Positions 50,875-60,463 of a stretch of DNA of 64,000 nt are shown here, one piece after another; position 1 is the first letter of the stretch, and each line of letters opens with the position of its first letter. The notes under the pieces were generated by a model. The model saw nothing but the letters and a program-made list of their open reading frames with translations. It was not told the origin of the DNA and made no database searches. Source of the DNA: 66-474 sp039923855 (lineage in GTDB: Bacteria; Pseudomonadota; Gammaproteobacteria; Xanthomonadales; Rhodanobacteraceae); the NCBI GenBank assembly GCA_039923855.1, contig JBDTBW010000014.1:1-64000 (forward strand), given 5' to 3'. The translations under genes were made by a program, and so were the position numbers.

Positions 50875-53751
50875 CTACGCCGCCGTTTTCTGCCACGCCG
50901 CCGCCGGCAGGGCATGCGAGAACAAGAATCCCTGACCATATTCGCAGCCGAGTTTGCGCAGCACGTCGCGTTGCATCTCCGTCTCGATACCTTCCGCGAT
51001 CACCTGCATCGACAAGGTTTCCGCCAGCGCCAGGATCGCGCGCACTACAGCCACGCTGCCGCCCTCGTCGCCCTCGGCCAGGCTCGCCACGAACGACTGG
51101 TCGATCTTCAGCGATTGCAGCGGGTACTGGTGCAGATAGGAGAGTGACGAATAGCCGGTGCCGAAATCGTCCAGCGCCACCCGGATCCCGTGCGCGCGCA
51201 AGGTCTGCAGCGTGCGTTTCACATCGGGCGGATTTTCCAGCAGCGCGCGCTCGGTCACCTCGATGCGCAATCGCTGCGCGGGCATGCCGTGACGCGCCAG
51301 CAAGCCGAGCAGGCGGCGATCCAGATCCTCGGTGCGGAAATGGCGCCCGGACAGGTTGATGCTGATGAACGTGTTGTCACTGGTCAATGCCTGCGCGTCA
51401 TCGAACACCTGATTGAAAATCTGCCAATCGATTGCTTCCGACGAGCCGCTCTCCTCGGCGACGGTGAGGAATTCGCCCGGTAAAAGCAGGCCGCGCTCGG
51501 GATGGCGCCAGCGCATCAGCGCCTCGTAACCGATCGTGCTGCCATCGTCGAGGCGCACGATCGGCTGGTAATGCGGTTCGAATTCGCCACGGGTCAACGC
51601 GCGGCGCAGATCGTTCTCCACTTCAAGCAGGGTCACCGCCTGCTGGCGCAGGCCGTCGTCGAACAGCGCATAACGATGGCGCCCGTCCGCCTTGGCGCGA
51701 TACATCGCAGAATCCGCGTCGCGCAGCAATTCCTCCGGACGCCGGTATTGCGGCGCGGCGATCGCGATGCCGATCGAGGTCGAGGTGAACAATTCCTTGG
51801 CGGCGAGCCGGAACGGCGCGTTCAATTCGTTGATGATGCGGCCGGCGATATGGCAGGCAGCGTCGGCGTCAGCGATGTTTTCCAGCAATACGCCGAATTC
51901 GTCGCCGCCAAAACGCGCGACCACATCCTGCGATTTCAGGCAGGCGCGCACCCGGCCGCCGGCCTGGAACAGAAGGTCGTCGCCGATCAGATGCCCGACC
52001 GAATCGTTGATGACCTTGAAGCGGTCGAGATCCAGAAACAGCACCGCGAACAATTTCGACGGATCGGCCTGATAGCGCTCCAGCGCCTGTTCGAGCCGTT
52101 GCATCAGCAGCGAACGATTCGGCAAACCCGTTAGCGAATCGTGCAGGGTTTCGTATTTCAGCCGCGCCTCGACGCGCTCGCGCTCTGCGATCTGCTCGCG
52201 CAGATCGCGGTTCGCCAAGGCAAGTGCGCGGGTGCGCTCGCCAACGCGGCGTTCCATGCCCGTGTAGGCCTGTTTCAGCGATTCCGCGGCGCGTACGCGT
52301 TCCAGCGCGTTGGCGATGTGATAGGAGACGAAAGTCAGCAACTCCTGATCGCGCAGTGTGTAACGGTGCTCCGGCGAATAACTCTGCACCGCCAGCGCAC
52401 CGACCGTGCGCTCGGCGCAGATCAGCGGCACGCCCAGCCAGCACACCGAACTGTGGCCGTGTTGCACCACCTCGCCGCTGCCGCGCAGTTGCTGGATCTC
52501 CGGCGCGTTGGCCAAGAGCGCGGTGCCGTGGCGCAGCACGTATTCGGTGAGGCCGGTGCCGAGTTTGCGCGGCTGCCGGTCCGAATCGCGCTCGTCGACC
52601 GAATAGGGAAAGGTCAATTCGCCTTGATCGTCCGACAGCAGCGAGATGTAGAAATTGCGCGCGTACAGCAAACCGCCGACCACGCGATGCACCGCCGCAT
52701 AAAACGCTTCGATGGTTTCCGAGGTGTTGGCCAGTTCCGCGATCCGGAACAACGCCGCCTGCAGGCGCTCTCCGCGTTGGCGCTCCAGCACCTGCTGTTG
52801 CAGAACGCGGTTGGCTTCGCGCAGCGCTTCGGTGCGTTCGACCACACGCTGTTCCAGTTCCTCGTGCGCGAAGCGCCGTTCCAGCGCGGTCTGGATATGC
52901 TGCGCGACATAAATCAGCAGCGATTTGTCGCGCTCGCTGTAACGCGCGCTTTCGGTATAGCTCTGCACCACCACGCCGCCGACCACCTGGTTGCCGCGCA
53001 GCAGCGGCACGCCCAGCCAGTCCACGCAGTCGGGGCCGGTTCCCTGATACGGGCCGCCTACCTGCGAGGCGATGTAATCCAGCGGGCCCATCAGCGGCTC
53101 GCCCTTGCGCAGCAGATACCAGGTCGGCCCGTACTTGATCTCGTCCATCGGCTGATCGCGCCGCGGATCGGGCGGATCGGGATCGGCGACGTCGGCAAAA
53201 TAGGCGAAGCGAATGGAATCGTGCTGCGCATCGAACAGCGCGATGAAGAAATTTTCCGCGTACATCAGCGTGCCGACGATGCCGTGCAGCGCACGCAGGG
53301 TTTGGTCGATGTCCTGGTTGGCGCTGGCCTGATCGGCGATGGCGTACAGCGCGCGTTGCAGGCGCTCGGCCTCTTCCAGCCGCGCCAACGAATCGGTCAG
53401 ACTCTGATGACGCGCGAAGGCGGCGAGGCGCACACCGATCATGCGGCTTGCGGCGTCCAGCAGGCGCTTGTCGGTTGCCGGCGGAGACGGCCGCAGTTCA
53501 AGCAGCCAGGTGTCGTCCAGGGGTAGCCGCAGCACGCGCTCGCCCCCGTCCACGCCGGCGGGTTCGGTCGTGTTCGCGTCGAGCAAACGCGCCCGCGCGC
53601 CCGGAAACAAGACGCCGATCAGGGTGTCGGCGGCTTCCCCGATGCTTGCGAAATCCTGCGCGGCCCACAGCTGCTGGCAATGATCCAGCAGCGCGGGTTC
53701 CAGCGGGGCATCGCCGGTGGCGCTGGCGAGTGGATGAACGTGGCCGCCCAT
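50875..53751 (-). CDS. GAF-GAF-GGDEF-EAL cyclic-di-GMP signalling protein
   Basis: 958 residues from the ATG at 53751 (a TTG at 53763 is possible). Two GAF-type sensor regions lie at about residues 125-290 and 330-490, each followed by a coiled-coil (RVVERTEALREANRVL and RRVGERTRALALANRDL). The GGDEF domain has an intact RFGGDEF. The inhibitory-site RxxD is replaced by KSQD, so product inhibition may be weak. The EAL domain keeps EALMRW, NLSGRHF, DDFGTGYSSLSYL, KIDQSF and EGIET, so it should be an active phosphodiesterase. No membrane spans; cytoplasmic. It is probably bifunctional, with the GAF signals unknown. Confidence 0.93.
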   Translation of the reverse strand: MGGHVHPLASATGDAPLEPALLDHCQQLWAAQDFASIGEAADTLIGVLFPGARARLLDANTTEPAGVDGGERVLRLPLDDTWLLELRPSPPATDKRLLDAASRMIGVRLAAFARHQSLTDSLARLEEAERLQRALYAIADQASANQDIDQTLRALHGIVGTLMYAENFFIALFDAQHDSIRFAYFADVADPDPPDPRRDQPMDEIKYGPTWYLLRKGEPLMGPLDYIASQVGGPYQGTGPDCVDWLGVPLLRGNQVVGGVVVQSYTESARYSERDKSLLIYVAQHIQTALERRFAHEELEQRVVERTEALREANRVLQQQVLERQRGERLQAALFRIAELANTSETIEAFYAAVHRVVGGLLYARNFYISLLSDDQGELTFPYSVDERDSDRQPRKLGTGLTEYVLRHGTALLANAPEIQQLRGSGEVVQHGHSSVCWLGVPLICAERTVGALAVQSYSPEHRYTLRDQELLTFVSYHIANALERVRAAESLKQAYTGMERRVGERTRALALANRDLREQIAERERVEARLKYETLHDSLTGLPNRSLLMQRLEQALERYQADPSKLFAVLFLDLDRFKVINDSVGHLIGDDLLFQAGGRVRACLKSQDVVARFGGDEFGVLLENIADADAACHIAGRIINELNAPFRLAAKELFTSTSIGIAIAAPQYRRPEELLRDADSAMYRAKADGRHRYALFDDGLRQQAVTLLEVENDLRRALTRGEFEPHYQPIVRLDDGSTIGYEALMRWRHPERGLLLPGEFLTVAEESGSSEAIDWQIFNQVFDDAQALTSDNTFISINLSGRHFRTEDLDRRLLGLLARHGMPAQRLRIEVTERALLENPPDVKRTLQTLRAHGIRVALDDFGTGYSSLSYLHQYPLQSLKIDQSFVASLAEGDEGGSVAVVRAILALAETLSMQVIAEGIETEMQRDVLRKLGCEYGQGFLFSHALPAAAWQKTAA

Positions 53752-53946
53752 TCTATTGTCCAATCCCCTGTCAGTGGTCAGTGTAGCGCCAATAAATCTG
53801 CACGAAACATGCCGGTAAGGGACATATAGAGCGGTTGGGGGCAGCGTTAACGATTGTTAGCAAAACGTAAGAATTTCGCTGTATACTTGCCCCAAAGAAG
53901 CGGACACCCCGACGGGTGACCGACAGCTTGTACCATCCCATCAGAC

Positions 53947-54945
53947 ATGCGCATCCTCACAGCCAGCCTACTGACCGCCAGCTTGGCGCTGCTTTCGCCG
54001 TTGACCGCTCTTGGTCAGACGACGCGGCATCCGGCGCGGGCGCCCGCCCAAGTAGCGCCAGTAGTGGCGCCTTCGAGCTTTGCGGGCAGCGAAGCCGATA
54101 GCGCATTGCCGGTGTGGCAATCGCCGGACGGCCGCACCCTGACCCTGATCGCGGGCGGCGAGAGTTCGGGTTCCGCGCCCGCCTCGGGATTGCGGCTGAT
54201 CGACGCGAAATCCGCCGCGGCAACGACCGGGCTGCAATTCAATCTGTCGCCGCACGTCTACGCGCGTGCCGGCGTTGGACAGCGCAGTTGGACGGCCGGC
54301 AATCCGGGCTGCCAACCCGCACAACCGAGCGTCAAGAATGCGGTGTGTCTGGATAGCGCGCCGCTGGCGAACATGCAAAACGGCGAAGTCGGTGCGGGCT
54401 ACGCCAATGATGCGCTGAAGCTCGACCTTTCGGTCGGACAGGCGCAGGTCAATGCCGAGACCACCGCGCCCGCGCTGCCGCGCGTGCTGCCGCCCGGCGC
54501 CGGCGCCGCCGCCGCCGCGCCGCTGTGGTTCCCGAACAGCACCACCAATAGCGTCAACGCGCGTGGCCAGTTGCGCGTGCTGCCCGGCACGCAACTCGAT
54601 CTTGGCGCCAGCCGCGGCCGGGTGCATTTCCTGCCGGGCGCCGGCCTCATTGGCGATAACGATCTCGATCAGACCACCGTCAGCGTCGGTCTCGAACACG
54701 GGCCGATCAGCGGCGCGATCGTCGGCCACACGCTGGAGCCCGTGCTGCCCGGTGCGTCGCTCAATTCCAGCCAGCGTTGGAGCGGGGTGGATCTCGGTGT
54801 CAGCGTGCGCCTCCCGTGGCAAGGCGAGCTGAGCTTCGGCGCGCAGAACGTGTGGTCTTCCGGCAGGCAGCCGCTGATCAATCCGCAGGACCTGAGTCCC
54901 GACCAGTCGCGCGTGCCTTACGTGCAGTATCACCAGGATCTTTGA
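53947..54945 (+). CDS. secreted or envelope protein of unknown function
   Basis: 332 residues with a clear signal peptide (MRILTASLLTASLALLSPLTALG). The mature part is rich in Ala, Gly, Ser and Pro, and has alternating hydrophobic/polar strands, most evidently toward the C-terminus (VSVRLPWQGELSFGAQNVW), which would suit a beta-rich outer-membrane or periplasmic protein. Four cysteines are present in the middle. I do not recognise a family. It is monocistronic between two longer intergenic regions; a TATACT box at 53882-53887 and a CACCC-cgac-GGGTG hairpin at 53905-53918 lie upstream. Confidence 0.7.
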   Translation: MRILTASLLTASLALLSPLTALGQTTRHPARAPAQVAPVVAPSSFAGSEADSALPVWQSPDGRTLTLIAGGESSGSAPASGLRLIDAKSAAATTGLQFNLSPHVYARAGVGQRSWTAGNPGCQPAQPSVKNAVCLDSAPLANMQNGEVGAGYANDALKLDLSVGQAQVNAETTAPALPRVLPPGAGAAAAAPLWFPNSTTNSVNARGQLRVLPGTQLDLGASRGRVHFLPGAGLIGDNDLDQTTVSVGLEHGPISGAIVGHTLEPVLPGASLNSSQRWSGVDLGVSVRLPWQGELSFGAQNVWSSGRQPLINPQDLSPDQSRVPYVQYHQDL

Positions 54946-55474
54946 TCACTACAGGCTTGCTGGCGTCCACATTCAACCAGGGTGCCACAAATCACAGTGG
55001 CTGAAACCATGGCAGGTCGATGCTTGCGACGAGCATGCAATGCTGCCGACCCGACAAAATTGTCTCGCGTCGCATTCGATCAGATTCCTCGCCGGTTATC
55101 CGTTAATTTGATCAGTCAAGCTCCATTCATTTATTCGCGCGACATACGATTTCGTCGCTTGCAATTAACACCGGTTTCACGTATTTAGGAGTCTGTCCGC
55201 TGCGGGGCGGCGATGTCCTGAACGCACTTGGGTCCCCGCAAACACACAAGAAAACAAAGGACGGTACAGCTCAATTCTCGATATCCGGTGGGCAGTGGCG
55301 TATCGCGCCACGGGCTTGTGGCATACGCAGGCGTATGTTACAGGGGTATTCCCAAAGGGTTAGGAAGTTGTTAGCATCCGTCCCTGCCGAGGGTTATAGG
55401 TGGGCCTCGCTGGCTATTCCAGGGCGGAGCACTTGTCCCGAAACTGTGTCACACATCAGACGTTGGAGAGTGTA
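54946..55474 (+). other. 529-base leader region upstream of the TonB-dependent receptor
   Basis: No convincing gene. A weak hairpin GCCAC-aaatcaca-GTGGC (54984-55001) could end the preceding gene. Closer to the receptor are GTGGCG-tatcg-CGCCAC (55295-55311) and CATACG-cagg-CGTATG (55322-55337). A promoter and perhaps a structured leader should lie here, but I cannot assign them; the only clear signal is GGAGAG before the ATG. Confidence 0.45.
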
Positions 55475-58474
55475 ATGAGACTTGACCGCAACGAACTTTC
55501 CAAGGCCGTGCGTATGGCTCTTTCGCTGGGTGCCGTTGCCGCCGTGGGTGCGGTGGGGACTGCCTATGCGCAAGACCAGAACACCAGCCAAGGGACCAAC
55601 AACAGCCAGCCCCAGACCCTGCAGACCATCGTGGTCACCGGTTCGCACATCCGCCGCGTGGATCTGGAGACTGCAAACCCCGTCGTCGTCGTCGATGCCG
55701 CCAAGATCAAGCAAAGCGGTGCGGTGACGGTGGGTGATCTCATCAACCAACTGCCAGCCATCACGGGTTCGCCGCAAAACACCCGTGTCAACAACGGCGG
55801 CGGTACCGGGGGCACCTTCGCCAACCTGCGCGGCCTGGGTTCGGGCCGCACACTGGTACTGGTCGACGGCCATCGCGTCGTCAACAACGATCTCAACACG
55901 ATCCCGACCGAAATGATCGAGCGCGTTGAGGTACTGACCGACGGCGGCGCCGTAACCTATGGTTCCGAAGCGATCGGCGGCGTCATCAACTTCATCCTGA
56001 AGAAGAATTATCAGGGCGCCGAAGCCACCATCAACTACGGCATTTCCGACCACGATGACGCCGAGCGCAAGGCCGCCAGCTTCATCTTCGGTCAGACCAC
56101 CGACAAGGGCAGCATCCTTGCCGGTGTGGACTACAACAAGTTCGCCCCGGTCGGTGCGGGCAACCGCAAGTTTTCCAAGGACGCGCTGTATCTATACTAC
56201 GGCAACGTCTATGCGTTCGGCTCCAGCCGTACGTTGCAGCCGCACCCTTACATCACGACCAAGGTAGTCACCCCCGACAAGATGTCGCATACGATCATCG
56301 CGCCCGGTGGCGCCGGTTTCGGTTGCGGCAGCGTGATTGGCACCATGGGCGATGGCAGTTCGACCGCCGACTATCGGTGCTATACCGGCTCGGACGCCTA
56401 CAACTATCAGACCCTCAACTTCGATCTGACCCCGCAGGAGCGCACCAATGCGTTCTTCAAGGCCGATTACCAGTTGACCGACAACGTGCAGGCGTACATG
56501 GACGTGTTCCACAACAAGACCACGTCTGCGTTCGCGATCGCGCCGATCCCGTTCGACACCAACAGCGACTTGGTCACCATTTCCAAGAACAGCCTGTACA
56601 ACCCGTTCGGGGTGGATTTCGGGCCGCCGACCGCCAACAACGCGACCTCGTTCCTGGGCCCTGACGGCAAGCCGCTGCTGGCCCAGTTCAACTACCGCAC
56701 CCGCTTCACCAGCCTCGGTCAGCGCCTAGGCGAGTACACGTCGGTTACCGATCAGGGCCTCTTGGGCCTGAAGGGCAACATCGGCCAGAGCAGTTGGCAG
56801 TGGGATGCCAGCTACAACTACGGCCATTTCAGCATAGAGAAAAGGACCGTGGGTGATCCGGTGTACAACGCGGCCTTCCGCAATGCGATCGGGCCCTCCA
56901 TGATCGACCCGGTCAGCGGTGCACCGATCTGCGTTGGCACCGCTGGCGATCCGGCCTCGGTGATCACGGGTTGTACGCCGATCAATATTTTCAACCAGGC
57001 GAACCCGGCCACCGCGGCACAGTTGAGACCCTTTCTGGCGACGTTCTTCGCCAATTCGTTCACCACCTTCCGCGCCTACAACCTCAGCGTCAACGGCAAC
57101 CTGTTCGATCTGCCGGCGGGTTCGGTTCAGTTGGCCGCGGGCGTGGACTACCGCAAGGTGTACTCGCACGCGCAGAACGACTTTCCGACCACCATCGACC
57201 AGGATCCGAACAGCCCGGGCTTCGGTGGCTGTCAGGCGCCGCAGTCGGCTTGTACGGCTGCATTGCAGGGCGGCTTCAACGTGAAAGAGGTCTACGCCGA
57301 GTTGTTCGTGCCGATCCTGAAGGACATCCCGTTCGCGCGTTCCTTGAACGTGACCCTGGGCGATCGCTACTCCAAGTACTCGCTGGCGGGCAGCACCAAC
57401 AACTACAAGGTGGCGGTGGAATGGAAGCCGATCGATGACTTGTTGCTGCGCGGCACGGTGCAGAAGATCTTCCGCGCCCCAACCATCGGCCAGTTGTTCG
57501 CCACCCCGACCGGCAACGCGCCGGCCTTCAACGATCCCTGCATCGGCTTGTCCGCGGCCGTCTTGGCGGCACACTCCAACGCCTGCCAGAACGTCGCGCC
57601 CAACTCCACGTTCCAGGATCTGCAGGGCGGCTTGTCGCAGACCACCGGCGTGGTTTCCGGCTCGGTGTTCGCCAACTATCCGCTGAAGCCCGAGTTCGGC
57701 AAGTCGTTCGACTTTGGCTTCGTGTATGACCCGCATTACATTCCGGGCCTCTCGGTCAACGTGGACTTGTGGCGTATCTATCTGAACGACACGATCACGG
57801 TCCTCGGCGCCAACACGGTCGGGAATGTTTGCTTCGCCAACAACAGCAGCCCGTTGTGCAACTTCATCCATCGTTTCCCGAATGGTCAGGTGCACTTCAT
57901 CAATCAGCCGACGGTCAATCTGGGGCGCCTGGATACCCACGGTGTCGATCTGGGCTTGGCTTACCGGGTTCCGCAGGTTAGGTTCCTGCCCGGTCAGTTC
58001 ACCCTGACCGCGAACGGCACCTACGTGGCCCAGTACACCAATGACACCACGCCGGGCCAGACCGGCAGCCAGGTCGTGCATGCCGCAGGTCACTTCTACA
58101 AGGATTACGGCTCGCACCCGCGGGTACAGGGTACGGTCGGTCTGGCGTGGAAGGATGGCCCATGGGATGCTTCCTGGCGTACCCAGTACATCAGCCACGA
58201 GGAGGTCGGCAGCTTCAATCCGGCCGAAAACGAGAACGGTGAGAGCGGCGGGCAACTGTTTGCTTTCCGTGTGCCGAGTATCATCTACAACTACGCGCAG
58301 GTGGGCTATACCATCGAACCGATCAACACGCACATCGCCTTCGGCGTGGACAACGTGTTCGACAAGCAGCCGCCGATCTTCACCCAGAGCAACGTAACCA
58401 ACGCCAATACCGACGTGAGCACCTACGACACGATCGGCCGCTTCTACTACATGCAGGCTTCGATCAAGTTCTGA
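55475..58474 (+). CDS. TonB-dependent outer-membrane receptor
   Basis: 999 residues from the ATG at 55475 (GGAGAG six bases upstream). Signal peptide ending about TAYAQ. A TonB-box-like LQTIVVTGSHIRR is at residues ~50-62, and a plug domain has LRGLGSGRTLVLVDGHRV, YGSEAIGGVINFILKK. A long beta barrel ends in SIKF, with the final Phe typical of outer-membrane proteins. Residues such as VDLETANPVVVVDAAKI match receptors abundant in Xanthomonadales. The ligand (siderophore, vitamin, carbohydrate or peptide) cannot be told. The downstream gene cluster of oxygenases and sulfotransferases may be related. Confidence 0.93.
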   Translation: MRLDRNELSKAVRMALSLGAVAAVGAVGTAYAQDQNTSQGTNNSQPQTLQTIVVTGSHIRRVDLETANPVVVVDAAKIKQSGAVTVGDLINQLPAITGSPQNTRVNNGGGTGGTFANLRGLGSGRTLVLVDGHRVVNNDLNTIPTEMIERVEVLTDGGAVTYGSEAIGGVINFILKKNYQGAEATINYGISDHDDAERKAASFIFGQTTDKGSILAGVDYNKFAPVGAGNRKFSKDALYLYYGNVYAFGSSRTLQPHPYITTKVVTPDKMSHTIIAPGGAGFGCGSVIGTMGDGSSTADYRCYTGSDAYNYQTLNFDLTPQERTNAFFKADYQLTDNVQAYMDVFHNKTTSAFAIAPIPFDTNSDLVTISKNSLYNPFGVDFGPPTANNATSFLGPDGKPLLAQFNYRTRFTSLGQRLGEYTSVTDQGLLGLKGNIGQSSWQWDASYNYGHFSIEKRTVGDPVYNAAFRNAIGPSMIDPVSGAPICVGTAGDPASVITGCTPINIFNQANPATAAQLRPFLATFFANSFTTFRAYNLSVNGNLFDLPAGSVQLAAGVDYRKVYSHAQNDFPTTIDQDPNSPGFGGCQAPQSACTAALQGGFNVKEVYAELFVPILKDIPFARSLNVTLGDRYSKYSLAGSTNNYKVAVEWKPIDDLLLRGTVQKIFRAPTIGQLFATPTGNAPAFNDPCIGLSAAVLAAHSNACQNVAPNSTFQDLQGGLSQTTGVVSGSVFANYPLKPEFGKSFDFGFVYDPHYIPGLSVNVDLWRIYLNDTITVLGANTVGNVCFANNSSPLCNFIHRFPNGQVHFINQPTVNLGRLDTHGVDLGLAYRVPQVRFLPGQFTLTANGTYVAQYTNDTTPGQTGSQVVHAAGHFYKDYGSHPRVQGTVGLAWKDGPWDASWRTQYISHEEVGSFNPAENENGESGGQLFAFRVPSIIYNYAQVGYTIEPINTHIAFGVDNVFDKQPPIFTQSNVTNANTDVSTYDTIGRFYYMQASIKF

Positions 58475-58501
58475 TCGAGCCCGCGCAAGCGGAAACTCTC
58501 C

Positions 58502-58533
58502 AAGCCGCGCGGTGCAAGCCGCGCGGCTTTTTT
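58502..58533 (+). terminator. rho-independent terminator of the TonB-dependent receptor gene
   Basis: AAGCCGCGCGG-tgcaag-CCGCGCGGCTT, an 11-base perfect stem followed by a T run (TTTTTTC), 27 bases after the stop codon. It may also serve the convergent gene that ends at 58581. Confidence 0.93.
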
Positions 58534-58580
58534 CTTGTCACTCATGTTGGATGGGTGAGCAGGGCGCCAGCGTTGCAGAA

Positions 58581-60401
58581 TCAGGCAGGCACCACATCGA
58601 AAGCGATGGTCAGGCGGAAATCCTGCTCGTCGCCGGAGAAAGGCACGGTGCCGTGCCACATCCACGATGGGAACAGCACCAGCAGCCCCGGTTCCGGGCG
58701 CACGAAATATTCGGGGGCCAATGGCGGCCTGGTCGGGAAAGCCGGTTCGCCGAACTGCAGCCAACCTTCGCGTCCCTTGCTGGTTACTGCGGGCGGAATG
58801 CTGATGTAACAGGCCGAAGACAGCCAGCCGTCGGGATGAAAATGGTTGAAATGATAGCCACCAGGGCGCAGATTGACCGACCACATGCCTTCGATACGAT
58901 AACGGCCAGTGTTGCGGCGCCTCAACACGTCCGTGCCGTGTCCGATCGCCTGCATGTAGCGCCCAATCGGGCCGTCGATGGCCTGCGTAAAGGCGCGGAT
59001 CGCTGGCGTGGTTGATTGGTCTGGCACCAGATCCGTTTGCGCGCCGTGGCGTAACGACTGACCGACCGGATGCGTGTACAGGATGCGCCGCTGCAAAAGT
59101 TCCTTGGCGAGATCATCGAGGTATGCGGCAAGGTCCGGCCATCCTTCAGGCGTGTCGATCAAACCGGGTCGCACGAATTGGCCGTAATCCGCCAGCTCTT
59201 GATAGTGCGGGTCTTCAAGCATGCGCCATGCGGTGGCACGCATGGCGATGCCGAGGCCGTCGTCGGGATCGATCGCCAGCAAGCGCGAGGCGAACGTTTG
59301 CGCCTGTTTGGGGCGGCCCGAAGCCAGCAAAGCGTTGCCATAGAGGGTGATTGTCAACGGATTGTCGGCGACCAGAGCGCGTGCGCGTTCGGCATGCGCC
59401 AATGCCCGCTCGGCATCGCATTTCAATGCGATTTGCGAGACGGCAATGTGCAGATCGACATTGTGCTCATCACGGGCCAAGCCCGCGTCGAGTTCCGCCA
59501 GCGCGCCCTCGGGATCGTCCGCCGCTTCCAGCAGCCGGGCCTTCACGGCGTGCAACGCGACTGCGTCCGGCGCGCGACTGAGGGCTGCATCCAGTTCACG
59601 CGCCGCAGCGTCCACATCGCCGGTACGCATCCAGATCAGCTCCATCAGATTCGTTTGTGCAGCCACGTAACCGGGAGCCAGCGCGACTGCACCGCGAAAC
59701 GTGTCTTCCGCTTCGTCCAAACGCCCCAGCGCCAGCAGTGAACGGGCCAATACAAAATGCGTTTCGGGATCGCTTGCGCCTTTGGCGATGGCTCGTCGCG
59801 CCGCCGATTCCGCTGCGGCTGGCTGCGCGCATCCGGCCAGCGCGACGGCCAGTCCGAATTCCGCGGCGCCCAGAGTCGGCGCTGCATCGAGCGTATGTTG
59901 GAAAGCCACAGCCGCGTCCGCATGGTTGCCAAGTGCCAGCAGCGCTTGTGCACGCAGCAGAAGCAAGGGCGGCGCAAGTTGGATGCGCGTGCCGAGATCG
60001 TCGATCAAGATCATGGCGTCTTGCGCGCGCTGCTGCGCGAGCATCACCTTGGCGAGGCTCGCAATCGCCGGCACGAAAGCAGAATCGTGCCGCAACGCCT
60101 GTCGCAACGCGGCGTCTGCTTCCTGCATACGACCTTGCGAAGCCAATGCATCACCCAACAAACCATGCAAGGCGGGTACGCCGGACGCGTTGCCGATCGC
60201 AGTGCGCGCCTCACGTTCGGCGCCGGCAAAATCGCCTGTGTTCAACAATGCGCCGCCGAGCAGCCAGCGGGCCTGCACCATGCCCGGATTGACGTGCAAC
60301 AGTTGCCGCAGCACGTCGCGTGCCGGCACGAACAAACCGGCCTGCATCATTTGCGTGGCGGTTTGCAACTGTTGGTGGGAAGACGGCGAAATGGTCGTCA
60401 C
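58581..60401 (-). CDS. TPR protein with C-terminal 2-oxoglutarate/Fe(II) oxygenase domain
   Basis: 606 residues with a GTG start. Residues ~1-390 are TPR-like helical repeats (for example ALLNTGDFAGAEREARTAIG). The C-terminal ~180 residues are a double-stranded beta-helix oxygenase of the 2OG-FeII_Oxy_5 type. The iron-binding His-x-Asp is in HFHPDG near residue 519; the distal His is in MWHGT and the 2OG-binding Arg in FRLTIAFD. Such enzymes hydroxylate proteins or small molecules; the TPR half suggests a peptide or protein substrate. It is convergent with the receptor gene and divergent from the next gene. Confidence 0.86.
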   Translation of the reverse strand: MTTISPSSHQQLQTATQMMQAGLFVPARDVLRQLLHVNPGMVQARWLLGGALLNTGDFAGAEREARTAIGNASGVPALHGLLGDALASQGRMQEADAALRQALRHDSAFVPAIASLAKVMLAQQRAQDAMILIDDLGTRIQLAPPLLLLRAQALLALGNHADAAVAFQHTLDAAPTLGAAEFGLAVALAGCAQPAAAESAARRAIAKGASDPETHFVLARSLLALGRLDEAEDTFRGAVALAPGYVAAQTNLMELIWMRTGDVDAAARELDAALSRAPDAVALHAVKARLLEAADDPEGALAELDAGLARDEHNVDLHIAVSQIALKCDAERALAHAERARALVADNPLTITLYGNALLASGRPKQAQTFASRLLAIDPDDGLGIAMRATAWRMLEDPHYQELADYGQFVRPGLIDTPEGWPDLAAYLDDLAKELLQRRILYTHPVGQSLRHGAQTDLVPDQSTTPAIRAFTQAIDGPIGRYMQAIGHGTDVLRRRNTGRYRIEGMWSVNLRPGGYHFNHFHPDGWLSSACYISIPPAVTSKGREGWLQFGEPAFPTRPPLAPEYFVRPEPGLLVLFPSWMWHGTVPFSGDEQDFRLTIAFDVVPA

Positions 60402-60463
60402 GACGGGATGAAGGGAAATGCGATAACCATTGCGGTGGCGGTATAGTCTAGCGCCTCAATCCA

